Source: Candidatus Bipolaricaulota bacterium (lineage in GTDB: Bacteria > Bipolaricaulota > Bipolaricaulia > Bipolaricaulales > Bipolaricaulaceae). From it: a stretch of 64,000 nucleotides of DNA. Every line of letters begins with the position of its first letter. Within the stretch, counting starts at the first letter, position 1. Both the position numbers and the translations under genes were made by a program. The notes below the pieces were generated by a model that saw nothing but the letters and a program-made list of their open reading frames with translations, was not told where the DNA came from and did not search any database. The DNA is taken from NCBI GenBank assembly GCA_014360985.1, contig JACIWK010000002.1, forward strand, positions 51,826 to 115,825, in the 5' to 3' direction. Shown one piece after another: positions 10,839-20,546 of the stretch.

Positions 10839-11456
10839 GTGGGAACGCCGTCGATCGGGAAGGGGATCCGTGCCCTCCGGCTGCGGAAGCGGCTCACGCT
10901 CAAGGAGCTCTCATCCGAGTGTGGGCTATCTGTGAGCTTCCTGTCCCAGATCGAACGGGGGATCTCTTCACCGTCCATCGTCTCCCTGGCCTCGATCAGC
11001 AAGGCACTCGGAGTCCCTGTCTCCATGTTCCTGACAGATCACCATGTCTCGAGCTCCCCGATCACGAGAGCAGACGAACAACTTCTCATCCGGATCGCGG
11101 AGTCCGCCGTCTCCTACCGGTACTTGAGCGGTGCCTTCCCGGAACGTGTGATTGAAGTCTTGATCAACGAATTCCCCACGAACCACCACCACCCTCCAGC
11201 CAGCCACGATGGAGAGGAGTTTGGATACGTCCTTGAAGGTCATCTCGTCCTTACGATCGAGGGAAAGGCATACGCATTGGGACCAGGGGACAGCTACCAC
11301 TTCCTCGCCACCCAACCTCACGGCTATCGGACATCGGAGACAGAAGGAGCGAGGGTCCTTGTGGCCACCACACAGAAATTCATCGAGACACAGGCGGAAC
11401 GGCAGAGGCAGGGACGCAGTGATCGACGAGCCCAATTCCAGGGGAAGGAACACTGA
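10839..11456 (+). CDS. XRE-family HTH regulator with C-terminal cupin domain
   Basis: IRALRLRKRLTLKELSSECGLSVSFLSQIERGISSPSIVSLASISKALGVPVSMFL HTH_3; cupin HDGEEFGYVLEGHLVLTIEGKAYALGPGDSYHF. Confidence 0.95.
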   Translation: MGTPSIGKGIRALRLRKRLTLKELSSECGLSVSFLSQIERGISSPSIVSLASISKALGVPVSMFLTDHHVSSSPITRADEQLLIRIAESAVSYRYLSGAFPERVIEVLINEFPTNHHHPPASHDGEEFGYVLEGHLVLTIEGKAYALGPGDSYHFLATQPHGYRTSETEGARVLVATTQKFIETQAERQRQGRSDRRAQFQGKEH

Positions 11457-11473
11457 AGCGATGCGAGGTGCCC

Positions 11474-13519
11474 ATGTATAGGCTGAGCACGGATGTCGGC
11501 GGAACGTTCACTGACGGGGTACTGCTGAATGAAAACACGGGCGAGTGCCGCGTAAGTAAGGTCCTGACCACTCCCCAGGACCCCGCGATCGGGACGGTTG
11601 AAGCGATGGACCGGTTCGGCGTTCCTCTCGCCGAGGTAGAGTTCCTCGTTCACGGAACCACCGTCGTGATCAACGCTCTCATCGAAGGAAAGGGAGCGAA
11701 GACTGGACTTGTGACCACGAAGGGCTTCCGCGACGTCCTGGAGATCGGACGCGGCAATCGTACCGAGATGTACGACGCGCTGTACCGGAAACCTGTCCCG
11801 CTCGTCCCCAGGTATCTCAGGCTGGAAGTCGAGGAGAGGGTGGGACCGGGAGGCGAGATACTCACTCCGCTGCGAGAAGCAGACGTCCTCCAAGTCATCG
11901 AGTTCCTGAGATCTCAGGGCGTTGAATCGGTCGCCGTCTGTCTGTTGAATGCGTACGCCAACCCGAAACACGAAGAGGATATTGGAGAACTGCTTCGCGA
12001 ACACTGGCCCGAGGTGACGGTATCGCTTTCTCACAAGATCACACGCCGTTTCTACGAGTACGAACGCACGAGCACGGCGGTCCAGAACGCGTACGTGATG
12101 CCGCGCGTGCGCAGGTACCTGGAAAACCTGGATCGTCAAGTCGAGGGACGGGGGTTCAAGAGGAACCTCCAGATCATGCAATCAAACGGTGGGATCATGG
12201 CTTCAGTGGTTGCCCGGGAGATCCCCATCGCCATGGTGGAATCGGGCCCCGCCGCTGGCGCCATGGGTGCGGCCCATCTGGCACGGATGTCGGGATACGA
12301 GAACGTGATCTCGTACGACATGGGGGGAACTACGGCCAAGACGGCCCTCATCCGGCGGGGGTTGCCGGAGACCACGGACCAGTACCTGGTGGAGGGCCGA
12401 CCCATTCTCCTCCCCGTGGTCGACCTGCGCGAAATCGGGGCGGGTGGGGGATCCATCGCCTGGGTCGATGAGGCGGGAGCTCTGCATGTTGGACCGCAAA
12501 GTGCGGGAGCGGAACCCGGCCCGGCCTGTTACCTTCGAGGGGGAGTCGCTCCCACGGTGACCGATGCAAACCTCCACCTGGGGATCCTGAACCCGGACTA
12601 CTTCCTGGGCGGGGAAATGCAAGTGTCCCCTCAAGCCGCGCACGCTGCGCTCCGGCAGATCGCCCAGATCTTCGAGATGTCCGTCGATGAGACGGCGCTC
12701 GGCGTGATTAGGATCGTGAACACGCACATGGCTGGCCTCCTTCAGTCGATGACGATCAAAAGGGGGTACGACCCACGGGAGTTCGTGCTCGTCGCCTTCG
12801 GCGGAGCCGGCCCGATTCACGCCGCAGCGATCGCTCGGGAATTGAACATTCCCACCGTGATCGTTCCCCCCTCGCCGGGGACCTTCTCCGCATGGGGGAT
12901 GCTGATGGCCGACCTAAGACACGACCTCGTTCGCACCTACTTCGCCCCCATGGAGGAGGCCTCCCCCGCAGCGATCAACGCCATCTTCCGCGAGTTGCAG
13001 GCGCAGCTCCTTGACCTGTTCGCGCACGAGAGCGTTGCGGAACGGGACGTTGTGGTGTACCACTCGTTCGGACTCCGTTATGCAGGCCAGGAACACACCC
13101 TCGATGTCGAGGCGCCGCTCGAGTACGCTGAATCGGACAGAGAGAACATCGAGAGACGTTTCGACGACCTCCATCTCAAGATCTACGGCCACAATGCCCC
13201 TGAGGAACCGAAGGAGATCGTTTCGCTGAAGCTCGTGGGCGTGGGCACAGTGACGAAGCCGTCGCTCCTGAAGCTCCCCCGCGGAAAGAGGACTCCAGGG
13301 CGCTCCGCCATGCTCGGGCAGAGGAAGGTGTACCGCAACGGTGGGAGGCACGTGGACTTCCTGCTGTACAGACGCGCCAAGCTCCTCGCGGGAAACGTCA
13401 TCCCTGGGCCAGCGATCATTGAGGAGCCGACGGCCACGACGGTGGTGGAGGATGACCAGGTATGTTCCGTCGATGCATACGGCAATCTGGTGATCTCGAC
13501 GAAGGAGGCGGGACAGTGA
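11474..13519 (+). CDS. hyuA: HyuA: ATP-dependent hydantoinase/oxoprolinase family subunit A (copy 1)
   Basis: [75 protein letters not shown]. Confidence 0.93.
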   Translation: [681 protein letters not shown]

Positions 13520-15273
13520 GGGTTGATCCGATCACACTGGAGGTCATCCGGAATCGCCTGATCGCGGCGAGCCGGGACATCAGGAGGACCGTGGAGAGGG
13601 CTGCCTACAGCCCCGTTCTGTACGAGGTCGTTGACTTCAGCTGCGGTGTATTGGACAGCGAGGCGAACCTGCTGGCGGAGACCCCTGGCTTGCCCATCTT
13701 CCTCGCCAACCTATCCGATGCGGTCAAGGCCACCTACGAGACCATCGGTCGGGAGCAGTTGCAGCCCGGCGACATCATCCTGTGCAACGACCCGTACAAT
13801 GGGGGTGGAACCCACTGTCCGGACATCGTCGTGCTTGGCCCCGCGTTCGTTGCCAACGAGATCCGAGGGTGGGCCGCCTTTCGCGGCCACACGGTGGATA
13901 TGGGGGGCATCTACCCCGGCGGGTGGTACAGCAACACAACCGAGGTGTTTCAAGAGGGGTTCCGACTCCCCCCCGTGAAGCTGGTGGTCGCAGGCAAACC
14001 CAACGAGGACGTCTTCCGCCTCATCCGCGCCAACACCCGCGTTCCCGACGCCGTACTCGGCGACATCCGAGCCATGATCGCCGCGGTTCGTACTGGTAGC
14101 AGCCGACTCGCGGAGATCGTAAATCGTTACGGAATTGACCAGGCTCTGGCCGCCTTCCACGAGATCCTGGACCAAGGGGAGCGGATGTCGCGGGCCGCCA
14201 TCCGGCGGATCCCAAACGGTGTGTACTCGGCAGAGGCCATTCTGGACGGCGACGGCAACGACGATGCACCTCTCGACGAGGATGTTCGGCTGGTGGTGAA
14301 GGTCACCGTCGCGGAAGAGGAGATGATCATTGACTTCACGGGAACAGATCGCCAGTGTCGCGGACCAATGAACGTCCCGTTGCCCTCGACCATCTCATCG
14401 GCAAGATACGGGTTCAAGGTCGTCACGACCCCCGACCTGCCCAACAACGAGGGTTTCTTCCGCCCGCTTACAGTGATCGCCCCCAAGGGTACCCTCCTCA
14501 ACCCCGTCTTCCCCGCCGCTACAGCGATGTGGCCCACGCCGACCACAACCATCCCCGACCTGATCCTGAAAGCCCTCTCCCCTGCCATCCCTGAACGAGT
14601 CCGAGCAGGGCACTTCGGCGATTCCATGGCCGACTTCATCTACGGAACGGACCCCCGATCAGGGAGGTACTACGTGTGCGCGGAGCCCGATGGAGGTGGC
14701 TACGGGGGGATGCCCAATGAAGACGGCGCATCCGCCCTGTTTTCGATGGACCTGGGCGATACCTACAACGTCCCGGCCGAGGTGGCTGAGGTGCGGTACC
14801 CGTGGAGGGTCGAGCGCTTGGAGTTGATTCAGGACTCGGGAGGTCCCGGGAAGTTCCGCGGGGGGTTGGGGGTCCGCCGGGACTACCGGATCCTCAACCA
14901 TAAAGCGGGCCTTACGGTAACGACAGATCGAGTGCTCCGCACCCCACCGTGGGGGCTATTTGGCGGCAAGGCCGGGAAGTCGAACATCACCGTGGTGTTC
15001 CGGGGCAACGGGAGCCAAGAGCGGTGGCGCAAGGTCTCGAATCTGCCGCTGGAGCCGGGCGAGGTCGTCAGCTTCCAGACCGGGGGAGGCGGTGGATACG
15101 GCCCGCCCCTGGAGCGGGAGCCATCCCGCGTGCTCCAAGATGTGATCAACGGCTATGTCTCGCCGGCCAAGGCCCGAGAGGAGTATGGCGTCGTGCTGAA
15201 TGGGGAGGGGCAGCTCGATCTCGCGGCAACCGAGGAACTACGAAAGCGGATGTCAAGCGCGGGGGCTGCTTGA
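13516..15273 (+). CDS. hyuB: HyuB: hydantoinase B/oxoprolinase family subunit B (copy 1)
   Basis: DPITLEVIRNRLIAASRDIRRTVERAAYSPVLYEV; CNDPYNGGGTHCPDIVVLGPAF; GGGGGYGPPLERE C-term. Confidence 0.93.
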   Translation: MRVDPITLEVIRNRLIAASRDIRRTVERAAYSPVLYEVVDFSCGVLDSEANLLAETPGLPIFLANLSDAVKATYETIGREQLQPGDIILCNDPYNGGGTHCPDIVVLGPAFVANEIRGWAAFRGHTVDMGGIYPGGWYSNTTEVFQEGFRLPPVKLVVAGKPNEDVFRLIRANTRVPDAVLGDIRAMIAAVRTGSSRLAEIVNRYGIDQALAAFHEILDQGERMSRAAIRRIPNGVYSAEAILDGDGNDDAPLDEDVRLVVKVTVAEEEMIIDFTGTDRQCRGPMNVPLPSTISSARYGFKVVTTPDLPNNEGFFRPLTVIAPKGTLLNPVFPAATAMWPTPTTTIPDLILKALSPAIPERVRAGHFGDSMADFIYGTDPRSGRYYVCAEPDGGGYGGMPNEDGASALFSMDLGDTYNVPAEVAEVRYPWRVERLELIQDSGGPGKFRGGLGVRRDYRILNHKAGLTVTTDRVLRTPPWGLFGGKAGKSNITVVFRGNGSQERWRKVSNLPLEPGEVVSFQTGGGGGYGPPLEREPSRVLQDVINGYVSPAKAREEYGVVLNGEGQLDLAATEELRKRMSSAGAA

Positions 15274-15292
15274 GAACGGAAGAGGAGGAGGG

Positions 15293-15745
15293 GTGAGGTC
15301 GAGAGTTCAGTTCTCGTTCGAGCGCGGGGGAGTGGTGATCGCCGACCTGGCGCCCGATCTCGCCCCACAGACCGTCCGCTCGCTTCTCGCACTCCTTCCT
15401 CTCACCGCAACTGTCTACCACACGCGGTGGTGCGGACGTGAGATCTACCTGCCGACCACAAGCGGCGGCGAGATCCCTCGAGAGAACCAGACCGTCCAGA
15501 CGAGCACCGGCGACGTCACCTACTGGAGGGAGTGGGATAAGCCCAACTCGGTAGCTGCCGAGGCGATCTCCATCTACTACGGACCAGAGGTGGTCAGGGA
15601 TCATCGCGGGTACCTGCTGGTCAACGTGTTCGCTCGCGTTCCGCAACGACAGTGGAAGACGATCGAGGAGATAGGTCTTCGAGTCTGGCAGTGTGGGATC
15701 GAGCAGGTGAGGGTCAGCCTAGTGAGGGGGGGCCGACGGCCGTGA
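15293..15745 (+). CDS. DUF3830-like (cyclophilin-like fold) protein
   Basis: ~150 aa: TAPQTVRSLLALLPL-like N-term, YHTRWCGREIYLP, EWDKPNSVAAEAISIYYGPEVV; located between hyuB and M24 peptidase. Confidence 0.65.
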   Translation: MRSRVQFSFERGGVVIADLAPDLAPQTVRSLLALLPLTATVYHTRWCGREIYLPTTSGGEIPRENQTVQTSTGDVTYWREWDKPNSVAAEAISIYYGPEVVRDHRGYLLVNVFARVPQRQWKTIEEIGLRVWQCGIEQVRVSLVRGGRRP

Positions 15746-16845
15746 ACAAGTACCAGCTCCGGGTTCACACGATTCAGGAATCGCTGAGGGAACAGAGGGC
15801 GTCCCTGCTGGTTGTCTCGCCCGGGGCCAACATGCTCTTCTTGAGCGGTTTCTCTGACCAATCATCCGAACGCTTGCTCCTGTTCTTCCTGCCCCAGGAC
15901 GGGGATCCGTTCTTCGTTGCCCCTGAGCTCTACGCCGACCAGATCATGGCGAACTCTCCCTTTTTCCGAATCCACGCGTGGAAGGATGCAGAAGGACCGA
16001 TGCAGACTCTAGCGTGCGCCCTCGCACCCTGCAGGCAGACCGCAAGGTCCGTGCTCGTGGACGAGGGAATGAGAGCAGATTCCCTGCTATTGATCCAGGA
16101 AGCCCTTCCCCAAGCCCGATTTGCCCCCGCGTCCCCCGTTATCCGTCGGCTACGGATGCGGAAGGATCAAGAGGAGCTCTCTCTGCTGGCGGAAGCCGCC
16201 TCCATCGCCGACCACGCCCTGGCAGAGATCTCCCAACTGAGGTTCAGTGGCCTGACCGAACGCGAGCTGGCCCGAGCGCTTGAGGAGGCGATGGTCGCGG
16301 GCAGCGCAGAGGGGATTGCTTTTGAGACGTTGGTTGCCTCCGGACCCAACAGCGCGCTGCCCCATCACCGCGCGGGCCAGCGAAGGATCGAGCGGGGCGA
16401 CGTAGTCATCCTCGACTTCGGCTGTCGGGTCGGAGGGTACTGCTCCGACATCACGCGGACGGTCGTGTGCGGCGAGCCGGCGCCCGACGTCCGGGCTGCC
16501 CACCAAGTGGTTGCCGAGGCACAGGAGCAAGCAGTGCGCGCCGTCCGCCCGGGCGCAACCGCCCAGGAGATCGATCAAATCGCACGGGGAGCGATCGCGG
16601 CGGCGGGGCTGGGGGAGCGGTTCATCCATCGCACCGGCCATGGAGTGGGGCTGGATGTCCATGAGGAACCGTACATTGTGGCGGGAAACCCGCTCACGCT
16701 CGAACAAGGAATGGTGTTCACGGTGGAGCCAGGCGTCTACTTCCCTGGGCAGTTCGGCGTCCGCGTAGAGGATGTCGTGGTAGTCACCGACAGCAGCGTT
16801 CGCCGCCTGAACCGATATTCACGAGCCCTACAGATCGTGAGATGA
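15742..16845 (+). CDS. M24-family Xaa-Pro peptidase
   Basis: ALPHHRAGQRRIERGDVVILDFGCRVGGYCSDITRTV, HRTGHGVGLDVHEEPYIV, FTVEPGVYFPGQFGVRVEDVVVV metal-binding motifs. Confidence 0.94.
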   Translation: MNKYQLRVHTIQESLREQRASLLVVSPGANMLFLSGFSDQSSERLLLFFLPQDGDPFFVAPELYADQIMANSPFFRIHAWKDAEGPMQTLACALAPCRQTARSVLVDEGMRADSLLLIQEALPQARFAPASPVIRRLRMRKDQEELSLLAEAASIADHALAEISQLRFSGLTERELARALEEAMVAGSAEGIAFETLVASGPNSALPHHRAGQRRIERGDVVILDFGCRVGGYCSDITRTVVCGEPAPDVRAAHQVVAEAQEQAVRAVRPGATAQEIDQIARGAIAAAGLGERFIHRTGHGVGLDVHEEPYIVAGNPLTLEQGMVFTVEPGVYFPGQFGVRVEDVVVVTDSSVRRLNRYSRALQIVR

Positions 16846-16928
16846 CGGAAAGAGCGGGGGGTGAGAGCGACATCAATTGAGGGGATTCGGTCGGGAGAAC
16901 ACCCACAGATGGGAAAGGGGGGAGTGCG

Positions 16929-18554
16929 ATGAAAGCGCGGTTGCTTAGTGTAGCGGTGATGTTGACAGGTGTGACGCTGGGTCTGATGGGCGCCGTGGAG
17001 AATGTCGCAGTGATCAACGGTTTCCCTGTGATCACAGCTGATCCGGCCACTGCTTCAGACTGGTACGATACCGAGGTGATGTACAACCTGTACAGCCCGC
17101 TGGTGTACCCCTCGCCGGACGGAGGGGTTCGACCGCACCTGGCTGTGAGCTGGGAAGCGGTGGGGGGAGACCTCACCCACTGGCGGTTCAACTTGCGGCA
17201 AGGGGTGAAATTCCACTCGGGCAATACCCTGACTGCCGAGGATGTCGCCTTCTCCATGACCCGGTTCATCACGATGGGTCGTGGGAACTCCGGGCCCCTG
17301 GGTCAAGTTACTGCGGTTGTCGTCGACACGTACACGGTCGACTTCGTCCTGGACAAACCCAGTGCCATCTTCCCAGAGACCCTAGCCCTGTTCTTCCCCG
17401 TGGAGAAGAACCTTGTGCTCGCGAACATCAAGAAGCCAGGACCCTATGGGGATCTGGGGGACTACGGCGAGGAGTGGCTCGGCACGCACGACGCTGGAAC
17501 CGGCCCGTACATGATGACGAGCCACATCCCCGGCCAGCGGTTGGACGCCACGCGGTTCCTCGACTACTTCGAAGGATGGTCGAACGAGGGCTGGGGTCCG
17601 GATGAGGTACCGATCGAGCGACTGGTCTTCATCATGGAGACCGACTATACCACCCTGATGACGCTGCTCAGAGCTGGTATGCTGGACCTCGAGATCAACG
17701 GTGGCTGGACGTTGCCCCAGCTCCGGGAGATCCAGGAGGACAACCGCCTCCGGCTGAGCTTCTGCTGGGCTCAGAACGTGACAGTGTGGATGAACTCGAA
17801 GGTTCCGCCAACCGACGACGAGCATTTCCGAAAAGCGATCCTGTACGCTTTCGATTATGAGAGCATCCTCGGTCCGTGGGCAGAGTTCGGCAATGGAGAG
17901 ACCGGCATCATCTTGCCGAACATGCCGGGCTACGTGCCGATCGAGCCCCAGCCACGGAAGCAAGACCTGGAAAGGGCTCGCCAGGAGCTCGCTCTCTCCA
18001 AGTACGCAGCCAACCTCAGGGACGTGAAGGTCACGTTCCACTTCTGCGGAGGTCTCGACTTCGAAGAGGAGGTCGGTCTCCAATTGCAGGCGGACATGGC
18101 ACAACTTGGCGTGCGGGTCGAAGTGGCGGGTCCACCGTGGCCTCAGTACTCCGCATCCTGCTCGGCACCGGAGACAACGCCCAACCTCACGATCTTCCTC
18201 TTCGCTCCACAGGCGTTCCCGCCACATGACTACTACCTCTACTCCATGTTCTCTGCGAGCGGCTTGGGATGGATCTTCTCCGCTCACTGGTACTTCGAGG
18301 ATCCGGAGATCGCTCATCTCCTTGACGAGACCCGAGCTGAACCTGATCCAGGAAGGCGAATGGATATCTACCGGCAGTTGCAGCCCCTGATCGCGGCCCA
18401 CAGCCTAGCGTTCTATCCATACCAGAAGCCAACTCTGTTCGCCCACCAGGCTTACATCGTGGGCCCCAAGGAGAGCATCGCTTTCGTCGGTCCAAGCGAG
18501 AACATGCACAACTGGCGCATCAACCTGAAGCTCAAGCAAGAGCTGCGCGGGTAG
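16929..18554 (+). CDS. ABC transporter substrate-binding protein, family 5 (peptide/nickel-type)
   Basis: Signal-peptide-like N-term; LYSPLVYPSPDGGVRPHLAVSWEAVGGDLTHWRFNLRQGVKFHSGNTLTAEDVAFSM family-5 signature. Confidence 0.94.
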   Translation: MKARLLSVAVMLTGVTLGLMGAVENVAVINGFPVITADPATASDWYDTEVMYNLYSPLVYPSPDGGVRPHLAVSWEAVGGDLTHWRFNLRQGVKFHSGNTLTAEDVAFSMTRFITMGRGNSGPLGQVTAVVVDTYTVDFVLDKPSAIFPETLALFFPVEKNLVLANIKKPGPYGDLGDYGEEWLGTHDAGTGPYMMTSHIPGQRLDATRFLDYFEGWSNEGWGPDEVPIERLVFIMETDYTTLMTLLRAGMLDLEINGGWTLPQLREIQEDNRLRLSFCWAQNVTVWMNSKVPPTDDEHFRKAILYAFDYESILGPWAEFGNGETGIILPNMPGYVPIEPQPRKQDLERARQELALSKYAANLRDVKVTFHFCGGLDFEEEVGLQLQADMAQLGVRVEVAGPPWPQYSASCSAPETTPNLTIFLFAPQAFPPHDYYLYSMFSASGLGWIFSAHWYFEDPEIAHLLDETRAEPDPGRRMDIYRQLQPLIAAHSLAFYPYQKPTLFAHQAYIVGPKESIAFVGPSENMHNWRINLKLKQELRG

Positions 18555-18564
18555 ATGGGAAGGG

Positions 18565-18597
18565 GGGAGGGCGAGGACGGAACGCCCTCGCCCTCCC
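18565..18597 (+). promoter_or_regulatory. Intercistronic 12-bp hairpin between SBP and permease genes
   Basis: GGGAGGGCGAGG-acggaacgc-CCTCGCCCTCCC perfect stem; no T-run follows. Confidence 0.7.
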
Positions 18598-18624
18598 GGG
18601 CCCCAAGGAGCGGCTGAGGATAGG

Positions 18625-19644
18625 ATGGCCAAGTTCATCGGGCAGAGATTGGCGCAATCGCTCTTCGTCCTGTTCGGACTCTCGCTGTTGATCTTCTTCA
18701 TCGCGAGGGTCGTGCCGGGCGATCCAGCTCGAGCGGCGTTGGGGTTCCTCGCTACGCAGGACCAGGTAGAGAAGATGAGGGCGGAGATGCACCTGGACAA
18801 GCCTTTCGTCGTCCAGTACTATTATTGGTTCACGGGGCTTCTGCGAGGGGACCTTGGCAAGTCATCGTACACCCACAGGCCGGTCACAACAGATCTGGGC
18901 CAGTTCATCCCAGCAACGCTCGAGTTGATCCTGTTCGCGACCCTGATCTCGCTGACCGTGGGACAAGTGACGGGGGTGCTGGCGGGGTATTTTCGCAATT
19001 CCTGGTTCGATGGGCTTTCTCGGCTCATCTCCTACCTCGGCATTGCCACTCCGTCCTTCGTCGTCGCGATCCTCCTGATTTTCGTCTTCAGCCAGCTCTT
19101 GCGTCTCGCACCGAGCGTCGGCCGCCTCCCGATCATGGTGGCCCCGCCTCCCACGGTGACCGGTTTCATGGTCCTCGACGCGCTGATCGCCGGGCGGGTC
19201 GAGGTGGCGCTTGTCGCCTTGAAACACCTCCTCCTCCCCGCGGTCAGCCTGGCGCTCATCCACATCGCGCAGGAAGGTCGGATCACCCGCACCTCGATCG
19301 TGGAGAACCTCGACAAGGACTACATCACGATGCACAAGGTACACGGCATCCGCACCTCTCGGCTCGTCTTCAAGTACCTCCTGCGGCCATCCATCATCCC
19401 CACGGTGGCGGTGATAGGGCTTGATTTCGCCTTTCTCATGTCCAACGCCTTCCTCGTGGAGCTCGTTTTCATGTGGCCTGGATTCGCTCGGTACGCTGTA
19501 ACGACCATGCTCAACAAGGATCTCAATGCCATGGTCGCGGTCGTGCTGGTCATCGGCGTGACCTTCGCGATGGTGAACCTTCTGGTTGACATCCTGATTA
19601 CGTTCCTGGATCCCACGATCCGCATCCAACGGAGAGGAGGATAG
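18625..19644 (+). CDS. ABC transporter permease (DppB/OppB type)
   Basis: MAKFIGQRLAQSLFVLFGLSLLIFFIARVVPGDPARAALG; HKVHGIRTSRLVFKYLLRPSIIP EAA-type loop. Confidence 0.94.
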   Translation: MAKFIGQRLAQSLFVLFGLSLLIFFIARVVPGDPARAALGFLATQDQVEKMRAEMHLDKPFVVQYYYWFTGLLRGDLGKSSYTHRPVTTDLGQFIPATLELILFATLISLTVGQVTGVLAGYFRNSWFDGLSRLISYLGIATPSFVVAILLIFVFSQLLRLAPSVGRLPIMVAPPPTVTGFMVLDALIAGRVEVALVALKHLLLPAVSLALIHIAQEGRITRTSIVENLDKDYITMHKVHGIRTSRLVFKYLLRPSIIPTVAVIGLDFAFLMSNAFLVELVFMWPGFARYAVTTMLNKDLNAMVAVVLVIGVTFAMVNLLVDILITFLDPTIRIQRRGG

Positions 19645-19646
19645 GG

Positions 19647-20543
19647 ATGTGGCAAGAGAGGAAGGCGGATCTTGTCGCCACCATGAAGCTAAGGAGGCAG
19701 TCACTGGCCAAGGGGTGGTACAAGTACTCACGGAACCCTCTCTCCGTGCTGGGGCTGATCGTGTTGGTGCTCATTGGAACAAGTGCGGGCTTGGCCCCCT
19801 ACATCACCCCCTACCCCGCCCACGCCGGAGCGTTCACCAACTTCAGGGAGGCCGGACAACCACCGAGTTGGAAGCACCTCTTTGGAACCGACAGGATCGG
19901 TCGGGACGTGTTCACCCGCGTGATCTTCGGCTACCGGTTCTCCCTCCTCCTGGGAGTGGTTGTTCTAAGTCTGGGTGTGGCTCCCGGGGTGGTGCTGGGC
20001 CTCATCGCCGGTTATCGCCGCGGCACGTGGGTTGAAATCGTGATCATGCGCATCACGGATGTGTTCCTCGCCGTGCCCCCCCTTGTCCTTGCCCTCGCAA
20101 TCACGGCGATGCTGACTCCGAACCTGCTGAACGCGATGTTCGCCATCGCCCTTCTCTGGTGGCCTTGGTACTGCCGTCTCGTCTTCGCCGTCGCATCGTC
20201 GTTGCGCAACCAGTTCTTCGTCCGAGAGGCAGAGCTCTGCGGCGCAAGTCGAGCGCACATCCTGTTCCGGGAGATCCTCCCCAATTGTGTCGCGCCGATC
20301 CTCACGAAGATGACCCTGGACATGGGGATCGTGATCCTCCTCGGAGCCTCGCTCAGCTTCGTGGGATTAGGAGCGCAGCCCCCCACGCCATGCCTCGGCA
20401 CGATGGTCGCTGACGGAGCAAAGCGGTTGCCTGGCGAGTGGTGGAGCACGATCTTCCCCGCGCTTGCGATCGTGCTCGTCATCCTCGCCTTCAACCTCGT
20501 GGGGGACGGCCTCCGGGACGTGTTCGCCGTGGAGGAGGTGTAG
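19647..20543 (+). CDS. ABC transporter permease (DppC/OppC type)
   Basis: PPSWKHLFGTDRIGRDVFTRVIFGYRFSLLLGVV; REAELCGASRAHILFREILPNCVAPILT. Confidence 0.94.
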   Translation: MWQERKADLVATMKLRRQSLAKGWYKYSRNPLSVLGLIVLVLIGTSAGLAPYITPYPAHAGAFTNFREAGQPPSWKHLFGTDRIGRDVFTRVIFGYRFSLLLGVVVLSLGVAPGVVLGLIAGYRRGTWVEIVIMRITDVFLAVPPLVLALAITAMLTPNLLNAMFAIALLWWPWYCRLVFAVASSLRNQFFVREAELCGASRAHILFREILPNCVAPILTKMTLDMGIVILLGASLSFVGLGAQPPTPCLGTMVADGAKRLPGEWWSTIFPALAIVLVILAFNLVGDGLRDVFAVEEV

Positions 20544-20546
20544 GAC

